From contig MU859318.1 of assembly GCA_033297205.1 (NCBI GenBank), positions 1 through 38,937 on the forward strand: DNA of 38,937 nt, read 5' to 3'. The translations under genes and the position numbers were made by a program. The notes below the pieces were generated by a model. The model searched no databases and was not told the DNA's origin. It was given only the letters and a program-made list of their open reading frames with translations. Shown piece after piece: positions 12,196 through 22,911 of this stretch (position 1 is its first letter; each line of letters begins with the position of its first letter). Origin of the DNA: Pseudoneurospora amorphoporcata. Its lineage: Eukaryota; Ascomycota; Sordariomycetes; Sordariales; Sordariaceae.

Positions 12196-13031
12196 TGTAG
12201 TCCGAGGTAGTAGTGTTGATAGGTCAGGTTAGTGGATGGTGATAATACTGGTTGGTGTATGTTGTTTTGATTAAAGTTGCAAAAAGTACCGACGGTGCTG
12301 TCATTTGATTGTCTCGTCTTGCAACAGCGGTCTTTTCTATAGTACATGCTTCACTACGTGATAACCATAACCATACGGGTAGGTACAGTATGATCACTCG
12401 CTGGTGGGTAATGGAGAGTTTTTGACGCATTTTATGGATGGTTATAGAATCAAGAATACGTTCTGTTCTCTTTTGAATTGGTTGTGGGGATCTACCCTTG
12501 TTCCCTCGAACACTTTCCCAAGTCTTCTATACATTTACAAGATATTGTACAGAGAATGAGAGTCTCATCACCGGGTACGATGACGCCGATACATCGACCC
12601 ACAACGGCAATCATAAACGCGTATCTGTTGCGCTGACCTTTCTACTCCTTGCCCCCTTATCAAAACCTAGACGGATCTATCAGTGACTCCAAAAATCAGA
12701 CCTCCCAAGAGTCACATCCGCTCGTCACGGTCCCTCCTTCTCTCCGGCCTGGACAGTTCTTTGCCCCTTAGCCTGTCTTGCCTCAGAAACATGGATATTG
12801 CATTTCAAACAACCACCATTCGAGGTGAACCGTATGGGAATCACCCGACCGGGTCCTCCTTGGGCGGTTCTGGTCAACCGGCATCCTGAAGTACGCAGCA
12901 TCGTCATCAGCATCGGTCGCCTGGTGCAAGAAGTCCATGAGCTGGTGCTGCTGCCGTTGGTAACCGCAACCACCATTGTGCAGACGCATGCCCATGTCCA
13001 AAGGATGGTACCACCCTTATCTACCGCCCAC
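12196..13031. other. Convergent intergenic region between pol5 and zim17
   Basis: This holds the 3' ends of two facing genes. Small open frames on both strands have no recognisable content. No tRNA or strong hairpin was noticed. Confidence 0.5.
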
Positions 13032-13739
13032 TCAACTGCTCGCCGAACCTTCCGACCCGTCCTTCTTATCCCCGGGCCTCACACTCTTAAAAGTCGACCC
13101 CGGCGGACTGTTGTCTACAACCTTTGGCTTTTCCGGTTCCGGAGCAGGTTCCCTCGCAGTCACCGACCCATCCTCCCAAAACTCCACATCCCCATCCTCA
13201 CCTAGCGTCCCCTTCTTGACCAACATGCCCTTTTCTTTAAGCAAATCCTCTACCGTGATTTTGCGGTCCCCGAAGATCTTGAGGTGGTCGCTGATGACGT
13301 GGCGGTTGCGGCAGTTCGGGCACGAGATCAACACGGAGCCGTAGTGGTAGCCCTGCTTGGAGACCTTGTGCTTGGAGCGGTGGTCGCAGGGGATGCAGGT
13401 GAAGGTGAGCTCGTATTGCGGGACTTGGGAGATGTCGCGCTTGGCTTGTTGTTCGGCTTGTTCTTGTTGTCCTGAGGGGAGTTGGTGGTCGGAGGGAAGG
13501 GATTGGGGTTCGGCAGGGGAGGCGGGCTGGCTTCGTGGACGGGGGATGGTGTGTTTTAGTCGGGCCGAGGTGTAGTTGAGGTATTCTTTTTGTTTTTGTT
13601 GTGATAGCGGTACTGGTCGTTGGGAGATGTACGAGCGGGCGAAGGCTGTGGTGATTTTTAGGGGTTGCGCCGGCGCCGGCACCGAGCAGAGTCGGGCAAT
13701 GCATGGCAGTGTTGAAGTCGCTGCTCGTTTGGAGGCCAT
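13032..13739 (-). CDS. zim17: Zim17/Tim15/Hep1-type DNL zinc-finger protein of the mitochondrial matrix
   Basis: A single-exon gene of 235 residues from the ATG at 13739. The N-terminal ~60 residues are rich in Arg, Ser and Ala with almost no acidic residues (MASKRAATST, FARSYISQR), a typical mitochondrial presequence. A Pro/Gln-rich linker leads to the DNL-type zinc finger: LTFTCIPCDHRSKH, then HYGSVLISCPNCRNRH and the signature SDHLKIFGD. The zinc ligands are C115, C118, C140 and C143. Members bind mitochondrial Hsp70 (Ssc1), keep it soluble and support matrix protein import and Fe-S protein biogenesis. The C-terminal tail (EDGDVEFWEDGSV, then acidic and Pro-rich) is an extension beyond the core fold. 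It is divergent from cul-3 with about 1.1 kb between the start codons. Confidence 0.93.
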   Translation of the reverse strand: MASKRAATSTLPCIARLCSVPAPAQPLKITTAFARSYISQRPVPLSQQKQKEYLNYTSARLKHTIPRPRSQPASPAEPQSLPSDHQLPSGQQEQAEQQAKRDISQVPQYELTFTCIPCDHRSKHKVSKQGYHYGSVLISCPNCRNRHVISDHLKIFGDRKITVEDLLKEKGMLVKKGTLGEDGDVEFWEDGSVTAREPAPEPEKPKVVDNSPPGSTFKSVRPGDKKDGSEGSASS

Positions 13740-14805
13740 GGTTGGAGGTATAGATGGGAGTGTTTGGTCGGTTGGGTTCCCGTTTAAACTTGGGGAAAGT
13801 TGCGGCGGGAATTGAGGATATTAAAAAGAAAAGAAAAAAGATAAAATGCGATAGATTCGGATAGAATCCGGTCGGTTTCGTCATGCGCCGTACCTTGTAG
13901 AGTTCCATAGCATCGCGAACCGACCCGCCCGACACCCTGTCGAAATGTTTCTTATCGATAATCATCCCTGCAGAATAACCCGTTAGCCTCTCCCACCGTG
14001 ACAACTCGGTGACAGTTCGCGGTCCACGCCTCTTCCGGCGATGCCTGCTGTCAATGATGAAGTGTAGGAGGAAGGTTACTCTTATCCATCTTGGACATTC
14101 CTCAAAGGTAGGTCGTTAGAGTTCTATTTAGGATGTAATCAACACTGGGCGGGGTTATGTAACATGTAATATTACTTACAACACACTGCTGTAAGCTCTT
14201 TAGCTCTTGCTGGAAGTAGTACCTGAAGCTCCACAACTGTCTGCGGCGTGCCTGAACTTCCCGTTTATCAAATACCCGACCGTTTACCCTTCCATTACTA
14301 AACTTCCATCTTCGATCACTTCTCTACGTTTGCCACTTCTGGCAATGATCATTCCTCAGTTTCTCACTTTGTCTTGACTCCTTCGTTTTGTTCTTGTTGC
14401 CTCAGGTGCTCTTATACTTTACGATTTACAGGCTACCAAACGGTTTCCGCAATCCACGACCCGGAGACTGTGTCGCGTACATCACCGCAGCGAATTGCAT
14501 GACGAACCCCTCCAAGCTTTTGAGCTTGTCCTGCCTGCCCTGGCTATTCAGCTCGTCTTGACAACTTCGTCGGTGATCTCCCACAACAACTCGTCGGTCA
14601 CGATCGCCATAGCCGATTAGCTGCTGCGCGTCTTCTTTACACACATATACGCCCGCGCACACGCCATCGATATCAAGAGTAGTCACCGGCTACACCCGCA
14701 CGAAAATATAGCTAGCGATAGGAGGGGTCGCGCCCGCAAGACTTCCACTTCACCATTCACACCAAGAGCGTTTTGCTTTAACAATCGAGCATAAAGGTCG
14801 CAATC
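13740..14805. other. Shared promoter region of zim17 and cul-3
   Basis: Divergent 5' region of about 1 kb. Stretches near 13790-13870 are A-rich on the plus strand (T-rich for zim17), and stretches from about 14300 are pyrimidine-rich for cul-3. A long minus-strand open frame crossing 13237-14004 is an out-of-phase shadow of zim17. No other gene was seen. Confidence 0.5.
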
Positions 14806-17463
14806 ATGGCGTCAAGAACCAACAAGATCCGGCCCATTAGGAAGGTGCGTGTCTTGCATTTGTTTATGCGACCTGGGGGTCCTCACCCTGCAGTTTGAAG
14901 CTAATGATGTGACAGCCGATAATGAATCGGGATCAGGGCGAGTTCGAGCCATGCTGGGCACTCCTCCGCGACGCTATGACCGATATTCACCTACAGAACG
15001 CCGGCCGTCTGTCCTTTGAGCAACTATACCGAGCCTCATACAAGATTGTTCTTCGAAAGAAGGGCGCCCTGCTCTACGAGAGGGTCAGGGACTTTGAGCA
15101 GGAGTGGTTTCGAGACCACATCATGCCCAACATCGCCGCCCTGATCACAAAGAATCTGATCAACATATCGCTGCTTCAGCACCCAGGGTCGAGTTCACAT
15201 GAGCGCAGGGAGATGGGCGAGAAGTTCCTCTGCGGCATACGAGATACATGGACGGATCACAACAGGTCAATGAATATGATTGCGGACGTGCTTATGTATC
15301 TCGACCGTGTCTATACCCTAGAGACGAAGCAACCTTCTCTGTTTGCCGTTACCATTGGCCTGTTTAGGGATAATGTTCTTCAGAGCCACATTGGTACTGC
15401 CGCAGACGACATCGAACAAGACTTCGTCGTCTTTGATATTCTTTGCGCCGTCGTATTGGGCCTGATCAACATGGAGCGCGACGGCGACATCATCAACCGA
15501 AACCTTGTGCGCAAGATCACTGCGATGCTCGAGAGCTTATACGAGACAGATGATGAGATCGAGAACCAACGACTTTACTTGACCCTTTTCGAACCACGCT
15601 ACCTTCAGGCAAGCACAGAGTTTTATCGCAAAGAGTGTGAGAAGCTGGTCCAGGAAGCAAACTGCAGCACATGGCTCCGCCATGCCCAACGTCGACTAAA
15701 CGAGGAGCGGGAGCGATGTGGCACTGCTATATCGATTATGACGACCGACAAGATTGCGAGCGTGGTGGAGAAAGAGCTCATCGAGGCAAAGCTCGATGTG
15801 TTCCTGGCCATGGAAGGGAGCGGCCTGAAGCCCATGATTGACAATGATCGCCTGGAGGATCTTTCGATCTTGTACCAACTCATATCCAGGGTGGACAGTA
15901 CAAAGTCGGCGCTGAAGGTTATTCTACAACGCAGAGTACGGGAGCTTGGGCAGGAGATCGAGAAGGCCCTTAAGAACATAGACTTCTCCGTCGCTGGCGC
16001 AGCTGCTGGGGATGGTGAGGATGCTGGAGAAGCGGCAGAGAAGGCCAAAGCCCAGCCCTTGAATCCGGCTCAGCAGCAGACTGCAGCCGCTATCAAGTGG
16101 GTAGATGACGTCTTGCAGCTCAAGGACAAGTTCGACAGAATACTGTCCGATTGTTTCTGCGATGATCTCCTGCTACAATCCGCGATCACACGAAGCTTCT
16201 CTGATTTCATCAACTCGTTCAACCGCAGTTCGGAATATGTTTCTCTGTTTATTGACGACAACCTCAAACGCGGCATCAAGACAAAGACGGAAGCGGAAGT
16301 AGACGCTGTCTTGGACAAGGCCATTGTCCTTCTCAGGTATCTTTCAGACCGAGACATGTTCGAAAGGTATTACCAGAAACATCTGGCCAAGCGGTTACTG
16401 CATGGGAAGTCTGAGATCCATACCGAGAAGGAGATGGTATCCCGTATGAAGTCGGAAATGGGCAACCATTTCACATCCAAGTTTGAAGGCATGTTCAAGG
16501 ACATGGAGTTGTCCAAGGACCTGACCGACAACTACCGTGATCATATCGCCAACTTAGGTGATGCCGATCATACGAAGGTCGACCTCAACATCAACGTCCT
16601 GACCACCAACAACTGGCCACCCGAGGTAATGGGTGGTGGTAAATCAAAGGATGAAGGACAGAAAACGGATTGCTTTTACCCGCCCGAAATCAAGCGTCTC
16701 CAGGAGAGTTTCTACAAGTACTACCTCAAGGACAGGAGCGGCCGTGTTCTTACATGGGTTAGCTCGGCGGGCAATGCGGACATCAAGTGTGTGTTCCCCA
16801 AGGTTCCGGGCAAGGAGACCGGACCCTTGAGCAAGGAAAGGCGATACGAGCTGAACGTCTCGACATATGGCATGATTGTGCTTATGGTATTCAACGATCT
16901 CGAGGACGGCGAAAGTTTGAGTTTCGACGAGATCCAAGCTAAGACGAACATCCCGGCACCAGAGCTTATGCGCACACTGGCCTCGCTTTCGAGTGTTCCC
17001 AAGTGCAGGGTACTGCTAAAGGAACCGGCCACAAAGAATGTGAAGAACACCGATAAATTTTCTTACAATGCACAGTTTGTGAGCAAGGCTATCAGGATCA
17101 AGGCTCCCGTCATCAGCAGCATTTCAAAGGTCGAAGGGGATGAGGAGAGAAAGGAGACGGAAAAGAAGAATGATCAGACGCGTGCTCATGTTATTGATGC
17201 CGCGATTGTCCGAATCATGAAGTAAGTTTGCCCTTTCCCAACACATGTGTATGTAAGTAGTTATTCCGGAAGCTAACCAACGTCTTTGCAGGCAACGCAA
17301 GCTACTGGCTCACACCCAGCTCGTAAACGAGGTGATCTCGCAACTTATGGGCCGCTTCAAGCCTGACGTACCGCTAATCAAAAAACGAATCGAGGATCTC
17401 CTTGCGAGAGAGTATCTGGAGCGGGTAGAAGGTGACTCGTCGACATATCGATACTTAGCTTAG
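14806..17463 (+). CDS. cul-3: Cullin-3, scaffold of BTB-type ubiquitin ligases, three exons
   Basis: The exons are 14806-14844, 14916-17221 and 17292-17463, giving 838 residues. The short first exon encodes MASRTNKIRPIRK, and the join reads RKPIMNRDQGEFEPCWALL, matching the Cul3 N-terminus that binds BTB adaptors. Cullin repeats run to about residue 370. The cullin homology domain follows (LLRYLSDRDMFERYYQKHLAKRLL; MVSRMKSEMG). The end is the winged-helix region with the neddylation motif IVRIMK and the C-terminus IEDLLAREYLERVEGD...YRYLA. The NEDD8 acceptor lysine is about K782, and its codon is split AA|G by intron 2 (17222-17291, GTAAGT...TTGCAG). Cul3 links an Rbx1/E2 module to BTB substrate receptors. 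A Gly/Ala-rich insert (AGAAAGDGEDAGEAAEKAK, about residue 360) is a loop of low complexity. It converges on ccg-4. Confidence 0.96.
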
Positions 17464-18386
17464 TCTACCGCATCGCATTGCACCTAGTAATCAATGTATA
17501 TGTAGCATAACTTAAAGCGTAACACTCCTTCCGACTGGATAGTCGTTGACTATAATACAAGATTGGGAGGTCCGGCGAGATCATACTTCAAACCATTATC
17601 CTCTTGCAAGCCCAGAGTGCTTTAGTGACTCAACGAGCGACCTTGTGCCCATGGTGCACATCTCCTACTTCGTTGCCCCCTTGTACTACGCACGCAATAA
17701 CTGTATACATGTCAGAGAAGAGTTAGGCCAATACATACATAACAACCAACAATTCGATGGCCATACCTTAAGACGATCAAGCACCAAACTACCTAGTAAC
17801 AGCAACGAAGTTTTTTCATAACTATTACCAAGAAGAAGGAGCATTTAGTTCAAGACAACGTTGCATAGAAAACATGTCACATAAAAGAAAACAAGTCACC
17901 GAGGAAAGAAGAGCATGTCAAGGATAATATTCAAGGCCGCCATCAAACAGCAAGCAGCCTTGTCCTTGAATTCGAGGGAGTGAATGGGTCAGAAACTAGC
18001 CAAGTACATGCCCGTTCCCGTACCCCTTTCCCGGCCCATAAAGAATGGTTGATAAAAAATAGGATTGTACAAGTATTTGCCTATCCAATCCCAGTATGTG
18101 TTGAGTGTGAACCCATAAAGCTTTTCTGTGTGTATATAAATAGACATGTTGTTGTTTCTCTTTTTTTCCAAGAAAAGAAGTGAAAGTTATAAGAGGGTTG
18201 CAGCAAAAAAATTGTTATATATCCAAGCCTTTCAATTTTTTTGCAGCCCCTCTCGTCTTGTATGCCCGCTTAGGGGAGAGAAAGATTTTGGTGGGAAATC
18301 TGTGGGAGGTGTGTGGGTTGGTTAGCAATGTGACAATGGGGCTAGGTGATGTTTTGGGGACTGGAGAGGATGTTATCACTACTAAC
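17464..18386. other. Convergent intergenic region between cul-3 and ccg-4
   Basis: This holds the 3' UTRs of both genes. AT-rich stretches such as 18040-18260 have T-runs and small chance frames. No gene or RNA was recognised. Confidence 0.5.
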
Positions 18387-19229
18387 CTAGTTCTCATCAG
18401 AGTGAGCAGTGAGGATGGCACGAGTGACGTTGTACATGGCGTGCAAGTCACGGGTGGCTTTGGTGCAGGCACCATCGGGGGCGTTGCAAGCCGCCTCGGG
18501 GGAGGCATCACGCTTCCAGCAGGAGGCCGTGGAACCGCCGGGGAGGCGGACGTTCCAGCACGGCTCGCGCTTGCCGACGCGGTCGACGGGGCTGAAGGTG
18601 GTGTCACGGAGAAGAGCCGACTCGGCTTCGGCGGACTGGATGGCGGTCATGACGGCCTCGGCGGCGCGCTTGGCCTTCCAGCAGGACTGGCCGTGAATGC
18701 GGCACCACTGCGGGTTGGCCTCAGGAGCAGCCTCAGGAGCAGCGTCACGATTCTTCCAGCAAGATTGACCGTGGATGCGGCACCACTGGGGCTCGGCTTC
18801 GGGGAGGGCATCACGCTTCCAGCAGGACTGGCCGTGGATGCGGCACCATTGAGCCTCGGCCTCAGCCTCACGCTTGGCGACCTTCTCCTCCTTCTTCTCC
18901 TCCTCGGTAGAGGGGGCGAACTTCTCGTGGAGACCGAGGGACTCGTAGTAGGCGTTGACGTCGTTCTGGGTGAGGGCGATGATGCTGGCGAGCTCGTCGA
19001 CCTGGCGCTTGGCGACCTGGGCGGGAAGATGACCGGACTCGTCACGGGGCGGGAGACCGCCCATACCCTGGATGGCGGTGGAGAAGGCCTCGGCGACAGG
19101 CTTGACCTTCCAGCACGGCTGGCCGTGGATTTGTTGGCACCATTGCGCCTCGGCCTCGGCGTTGGGCTGGGCAACCGGGGTGGCGGAGGCCACGGTGGCG
19201 AAGATGACAAGAGGGAGGGTGAACTTCAT
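18387..19229 (-). CDS. ccg-4: Alpha-factor-like peptide pheromone precursor (ccg-4 / ppg1)
   Basis: A single exon of 280 residues from the ATG at 19229. The first 16 residues (MKFTLPLVIFATVASA) are a signal peptide. The exact peptide QWCRIHGQSCW occurs three times (residues 127-137, 148-158 and 174-184), preceded by a longer variant QWCQQIHGQPCW at 29-40. A further Cys-Trp segment (EPCWNVRL...ASCW, 222-238) sits between Kex2 sites. Lys-Arg sites lie at 74-75, 119-120, 138-139, 187-188, 220-221 and 239-240. The copies are preceded by EA/AP/EP dipeptides suited to dipeptidyl aminopeptidase trimming. This is the secreted pheromone of one mating type, sensed by a Ste2-like receptor; in Neurospora the gene is ccg-4, clock-controlled and expressed in mat A. 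Its upstream region is unusually long. Confidence 0.96.
   Translation of the reverse strand: MKFTLPLVIFATVASATPVAQPNAEAEAQWCQQIHGQPCWKVKPVAEAFSTAIQGMGGLPPRDESGHLPAQVAKRQVDELASIIALTQNDVNAYYESLGLHEKFAPSTEEEKKEEKVAKREAEAEAQWCRIHGQSCWKRDALPEAEPQWCRIHGQSCWKNRDAAPEAAPEANPQWCRIHGQSCWKAKRAAEAVMTAIQSAEAESALLRDTTFSPVDRVGKREPCWNVRLPGGSTASCWKRDASPEAACNAPDGACTKATRDLHAMYNVTRAILTAHSDEN
18678..18851 (-). repeat. ccg-4: Three coding copies of the 33-nt pheromone unit
   Basis: The units at 18819-18851, 18756-18788 and 18678-18710 each encode QWCRIHGQSCW. They differ at several synonymous positions, so the peptide, not the DNA, has been held constant. A related unit at 19110-19145 encodes the variant with Gln-Gln and Pro. 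Confidence 0.95.
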
Positions 19230-19350
19230 CTTGAAAGGCTTAGAAAGAAGAATGGTAAGATGGGTTAGAGAATGAAGACCTCTGAGGGTTGATTGGCGAT
19301 GTCAAAGGTGATGAGAAAAAGAAAAGATGAGTTATGAGGTGATCAACTCC

Positions 19351-19360
19351 ATCTTTTATA
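19351..19360 (-). promoter_or_regulatory. ccg-4: TATA box of the pheromone precursor gene
   Basis: On the minus strand the sequence TATAAAAGAT lies about 120 nt upstream of the ccg-4 start codon and is followed by a pyrimidine-rich stretch (TCATCTTTTCTTTTT...). A strong TATA element fits a highly expressed, regulated gene. No clock or mating-type control site was recognised with confidence. Confidence 0.6.
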
Positions 19361-22300
19361 TCCAAGCTATCACGGCTGTCGAAGTCTGTGATGGCTTGGT
19401 TATTCAACCGCGCTCTGTATAGAATCGGAGGTAAACCTTGTTGGCGGCCAGGATCGTTCAAGGGGCCGTGGCCACGAGGGAGGGAGTTCGGTCAAAGAAG
19501 ACGACAGGCCGGTCCAGAACTAATCAAAGATTGTGAAAGCGACATGTTTGTTATTCGCGTGATGGGGTGGTTATTGAGGTCAAGGGCTTGCTTTGGGGGA
19601 GGTCGAGAGAGCGTATCCGTCAATGGTTTATTCAGGTCTCTATTCAGAGGAAGTCTTTCATGGAGCCTGAAAATGGAGCCACATTCTCTGATAGTTGGGA
19701 TGAATTGCCACAACTGAGGATTCGAAGGGATGGAAGCTCGGTCCCGAGGTGTCGAGAACGTTGAGTGGATTCATGACGATCGAGGTTCGGATGAAGAAGT
19801 TCAGGTCAACTCGTTCGAGACTGGGCGCTCGCCCAATGATGGCCAGCCTGCAGGACGGAATTGAGCGAGTGGTCGAGGGTGCTTCATGCAGCCGGGTGTT
19901 ACGGTCACTCGGGGAGAATCCGAGGGTCTGAAGAAGGTAAGATGCACGGAAGACAAAGCAGGGGTGAGGTCAAGACGAGGACGTACAAGTAAGAGGCGCT
20001 TAACTTTAATGCCACGTGAGATGCACCGTCCTTCTAGGAGAATGACCGGACTGAGATCCAGTACCTCGAGGAAACAACGGAGGGGCACTAAAAAACCATT
20101 GCTCCATTCAGAGAAGTGAGTGATATCGGAGTGTCCTTGTGGTTCATGCAGGAGACGCCGGGGTGATGTTGGACGAAGGTCGCACAACAAAGGACAACAA
20201 GCAGCAGAAGAAGCGCTCAGCGTCAATGTGGTTTCGTTTCCGTCTTGTTGGTCATGACTTTATGGTCGTCTTCGATAACAGTAGCGCATCGTTGTCCGTC
20301 TCTTTTTCGTGTCTCTGCGATCAACACCTTTCATTCGGCGCAAGAAGGCGTGTTGGCTGGATTCCCTGGATTGCCCATCATCTAAAGCAACGGACATTAC
20401 GAATCAGCTGTTGGCATATGAATTGTATGTCTTGTTCCCTCACATCAGAAGTCTTCCCGTAGTTGCTCTGGCATACGTGTCCATCGCTCACTCTCATTGC
20501 TGTGAGTGACTGTTCAGTTCGACTTGGCGGGCTTCCACGAAAACTGATGTTTGGTCAGTAGCCAGTCTACCTGACATATTCGTGCGGGAGTATGATTGTC
20601 GTCGACCAATGCTTCCATTCATGAGTACCGCAGAGTCCAGCTAAGGTTCAGCTAGCAGTGCCTTCAGTGTCGATGCCTTTGGGGTGATCAACCAGTTTCA
20701 CCTAGTTGATGCCGTACGTTGCAGGTTGTTGGCGGTGTCGGGAAAAATGAGGATTCGGTCAGCCCAGATCGAGGATTTTTGAGTTTCGGGAGGATTCGCG
20801 GATCATTATGAGATTCGGTAAGTTGGAGTCTGCACATGGCAGCTTGAGAAGGTAGTACTGTATGTATTGTATTATTGTTTATTGCCATCTCGACTGTTCG
20901 TCGCGGTTGTGAGAAGCAAGCGCCAAGCAACGTTTGCGAGAGTGATTTTGTTTACACTGTACTGGTGGATTGAATGCACCGATTCACTAACAGTTTATGC
21001 ATCCAAAAAACGCTGGATCTGTTATGGGCATTAGCAGTGTGCGAAGAGCGCTCAGTATCCAACACTGCTGAAGATACTGGCCTATAGGGCTGGCTGTCCG
21101 AGTGGACCCTGCCCGAAGTGGAATTACACTGGCTCGACTGGGACACCCGCCTGCAACAAGCCGCTGACTGTGCGTCATTTCAAGCGGGACTCCAACAAAT
21201 GTAACCTCATGGACCAACGAGGGGGCCGGAATCCAACATGCCAAACCCAAAAAAGACCCTTTCAGGTCACGGGGTTCTTCAACGCGTTCGCGATGATCAT
21301 TCGGGTTGGTCCGCAGCCGCTGGCCTCGCCCGATCGGCTCAACATCTCAGCGAAGATGTCCGGTACCATAGCGTCATAATCCCGTTGACGAGCACTCGGT
21401 AACACGCCCGGCATTGCCTTTGTCGGTTTTAAAGTGTCAGGCGCCGATCCGAACGGGACCCAATGACCGAACACTCCGGCCATGGCCATATGTACACCTC
21501 ACGTACAAATCGTACTATCAAAAGCCGGGATGATATCACGTTGGCTCGTCAGGTCAACAGCAATGAGGAGATGAGGTAAAATACGCCCTGCTCAAAACTC
21601 AGGGTTCCAGCTTGTTTATTTCTATTCGTCGAATTTCCCGCCGCGAGGTCATCCCAGCATTCAGAGAAAATCTTTCTCCCGGGCTTGTTTTGGCCGAAGA
21701 TGGGATCCCAGCGCTCGGGGCCCTGTCTTTTCCCGCAACGGCATTTTGTGACACATCCACGGATCATACCACGCCGATATCGCTCTTGTTTTCATTGGGA
21801 TCGATCGAGAGCAATTCGCAAAGAAATGAAGTGCTTTTCAACGAACACCCGGCGCTAACTTTCCCACGAGACGGGCCGAAGCTATGCATCTCGACCGAGC
21901 GCATCAAAGATTCTAGCCAGGGGTCCACGTTTTCAGTATGTACCTAACTAATTGCCCAACACCAGTCCATGATGACTACGATGGGGATATGATGTCCATG
22001 AGGCCGGAACACAACTGAGGAAAGGATCCCTTCTTTCTCCGTTCCTGCCCGTTGCTTCATAGCCGTCGATCAAGGCGGCAGATGCGGTAATACGCAAGCA
22101 ATCCTGACGTTTTGGTAATCCTATCGACTTTTACTTGTGTTAGACGGGAAGCACTCATTGCTGCAACGGCTGTGACAGCAAACTGCAGGGGTGGGATGAT
22201 GGATGATGCATAGCGTCTTGCACCAAAAGTCGAGATGACTAATTGACCGAACGGCTATGGTCTTCCTGCTTCTTCAGAAGCCCCGAACCTTTTCTTTTCA

Positions 22301-22911
22301 GGATGACAGCTTCATGGCCCCTTTAAGTGCCCAAGAATTATACACTACCGTTTCGAAATTTGTCGCGACGCGGCGAACCCATACTCAGGTGACGACCCTT
22401 TGGGCCCGACTTCCGACCGAACTCATCCGGCGCTCCCGGACCTCCCGGACCTCTCGGGATCCAGTTTGTTGACAGTATGCTCCGATCATTGTCCATCCCC
22501 ATCCTTGCCTTTTTACAATTTCTTTCTAATTAGTAGCTCCGCTCTTCCCGTGCAAGTGATAGTGTCATGGGTCAATGGTACCTGGATTTCCCGCTCCTCG
22601 CCATTCACGGCTTGATATCATAATCGATATTTTACTTGTCTATCCACTGACTTTGTTTTAACTGCTCAGTTCTGCTCCTCTCACTTCTCTTTTCCTCATC
22701 CGACCAGATAATTCACAGCAAAGCAACTCCTGCGGCCTGTTTTTGCTGTACTTGCTTCCGGCGTCTATATCAGTTGTCGTCCTCTCATCCTGATCTTCCA
22801 CCTCGAAAGGGCTCTGCCACCCCCATTCCAAAACCTTAAACCTCTCCCCGCCCACATCTCCGCATCTGAGGCTCAAGCACTGCCTCCCCCGCACCCAGAA
22901 ATCCGCACGCA
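19361..22911. other. 3.5 kb divergent region between ccg-4 and the Erg6-like gene; no gene supported
   Basis: Open frames of up to ~140 codons occur (for example 19801-20226 minus, which begins at a non-ATG codon) but have no domain, no consistent codon bias and no splice partners. From about 22,640 the plus strand is pyrimidine-rich, as expected for the promoter and leader of the methyltransferase gene. No tRNA, 5S rRNA or transposon was found. Confidence 0.45.

Noticed and set aside
11259..12347. 362-codon minus-strand open frame
   Set aside because: Antisense to pol5; the Ser-rich stretch is the complement of the acidic codons of Pol5.
13237..14004. 255-codon minus-strand open frame overlapping zim17
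   Set aside because: Different frame from the DNL zinc-finger protein. Its Pro/Thr-rich content is a frame shadow, and the part outside zim17 shows no bias.
18180..19268. 362-codon plus-strand open frame
   Set aside because: Antisense shadow of the pheromone precursor; its Gly/Leu/Val-rich repeats mirror the coding repeats.
19801..20226. 141-codon minus-strand frame upstream of ccg-4
   Set aside because: Starts at a non-ATG codon; no domain; no C-ending codon bias.
21080..21170. tRNA-like start (GGCTGTCCGAGTGG) suggesting tRNA-Leu or tRNA-Ser
   Set aside because: No anticodon stem, no T arm with GGTTCGA and no matching acceptor stem follow.
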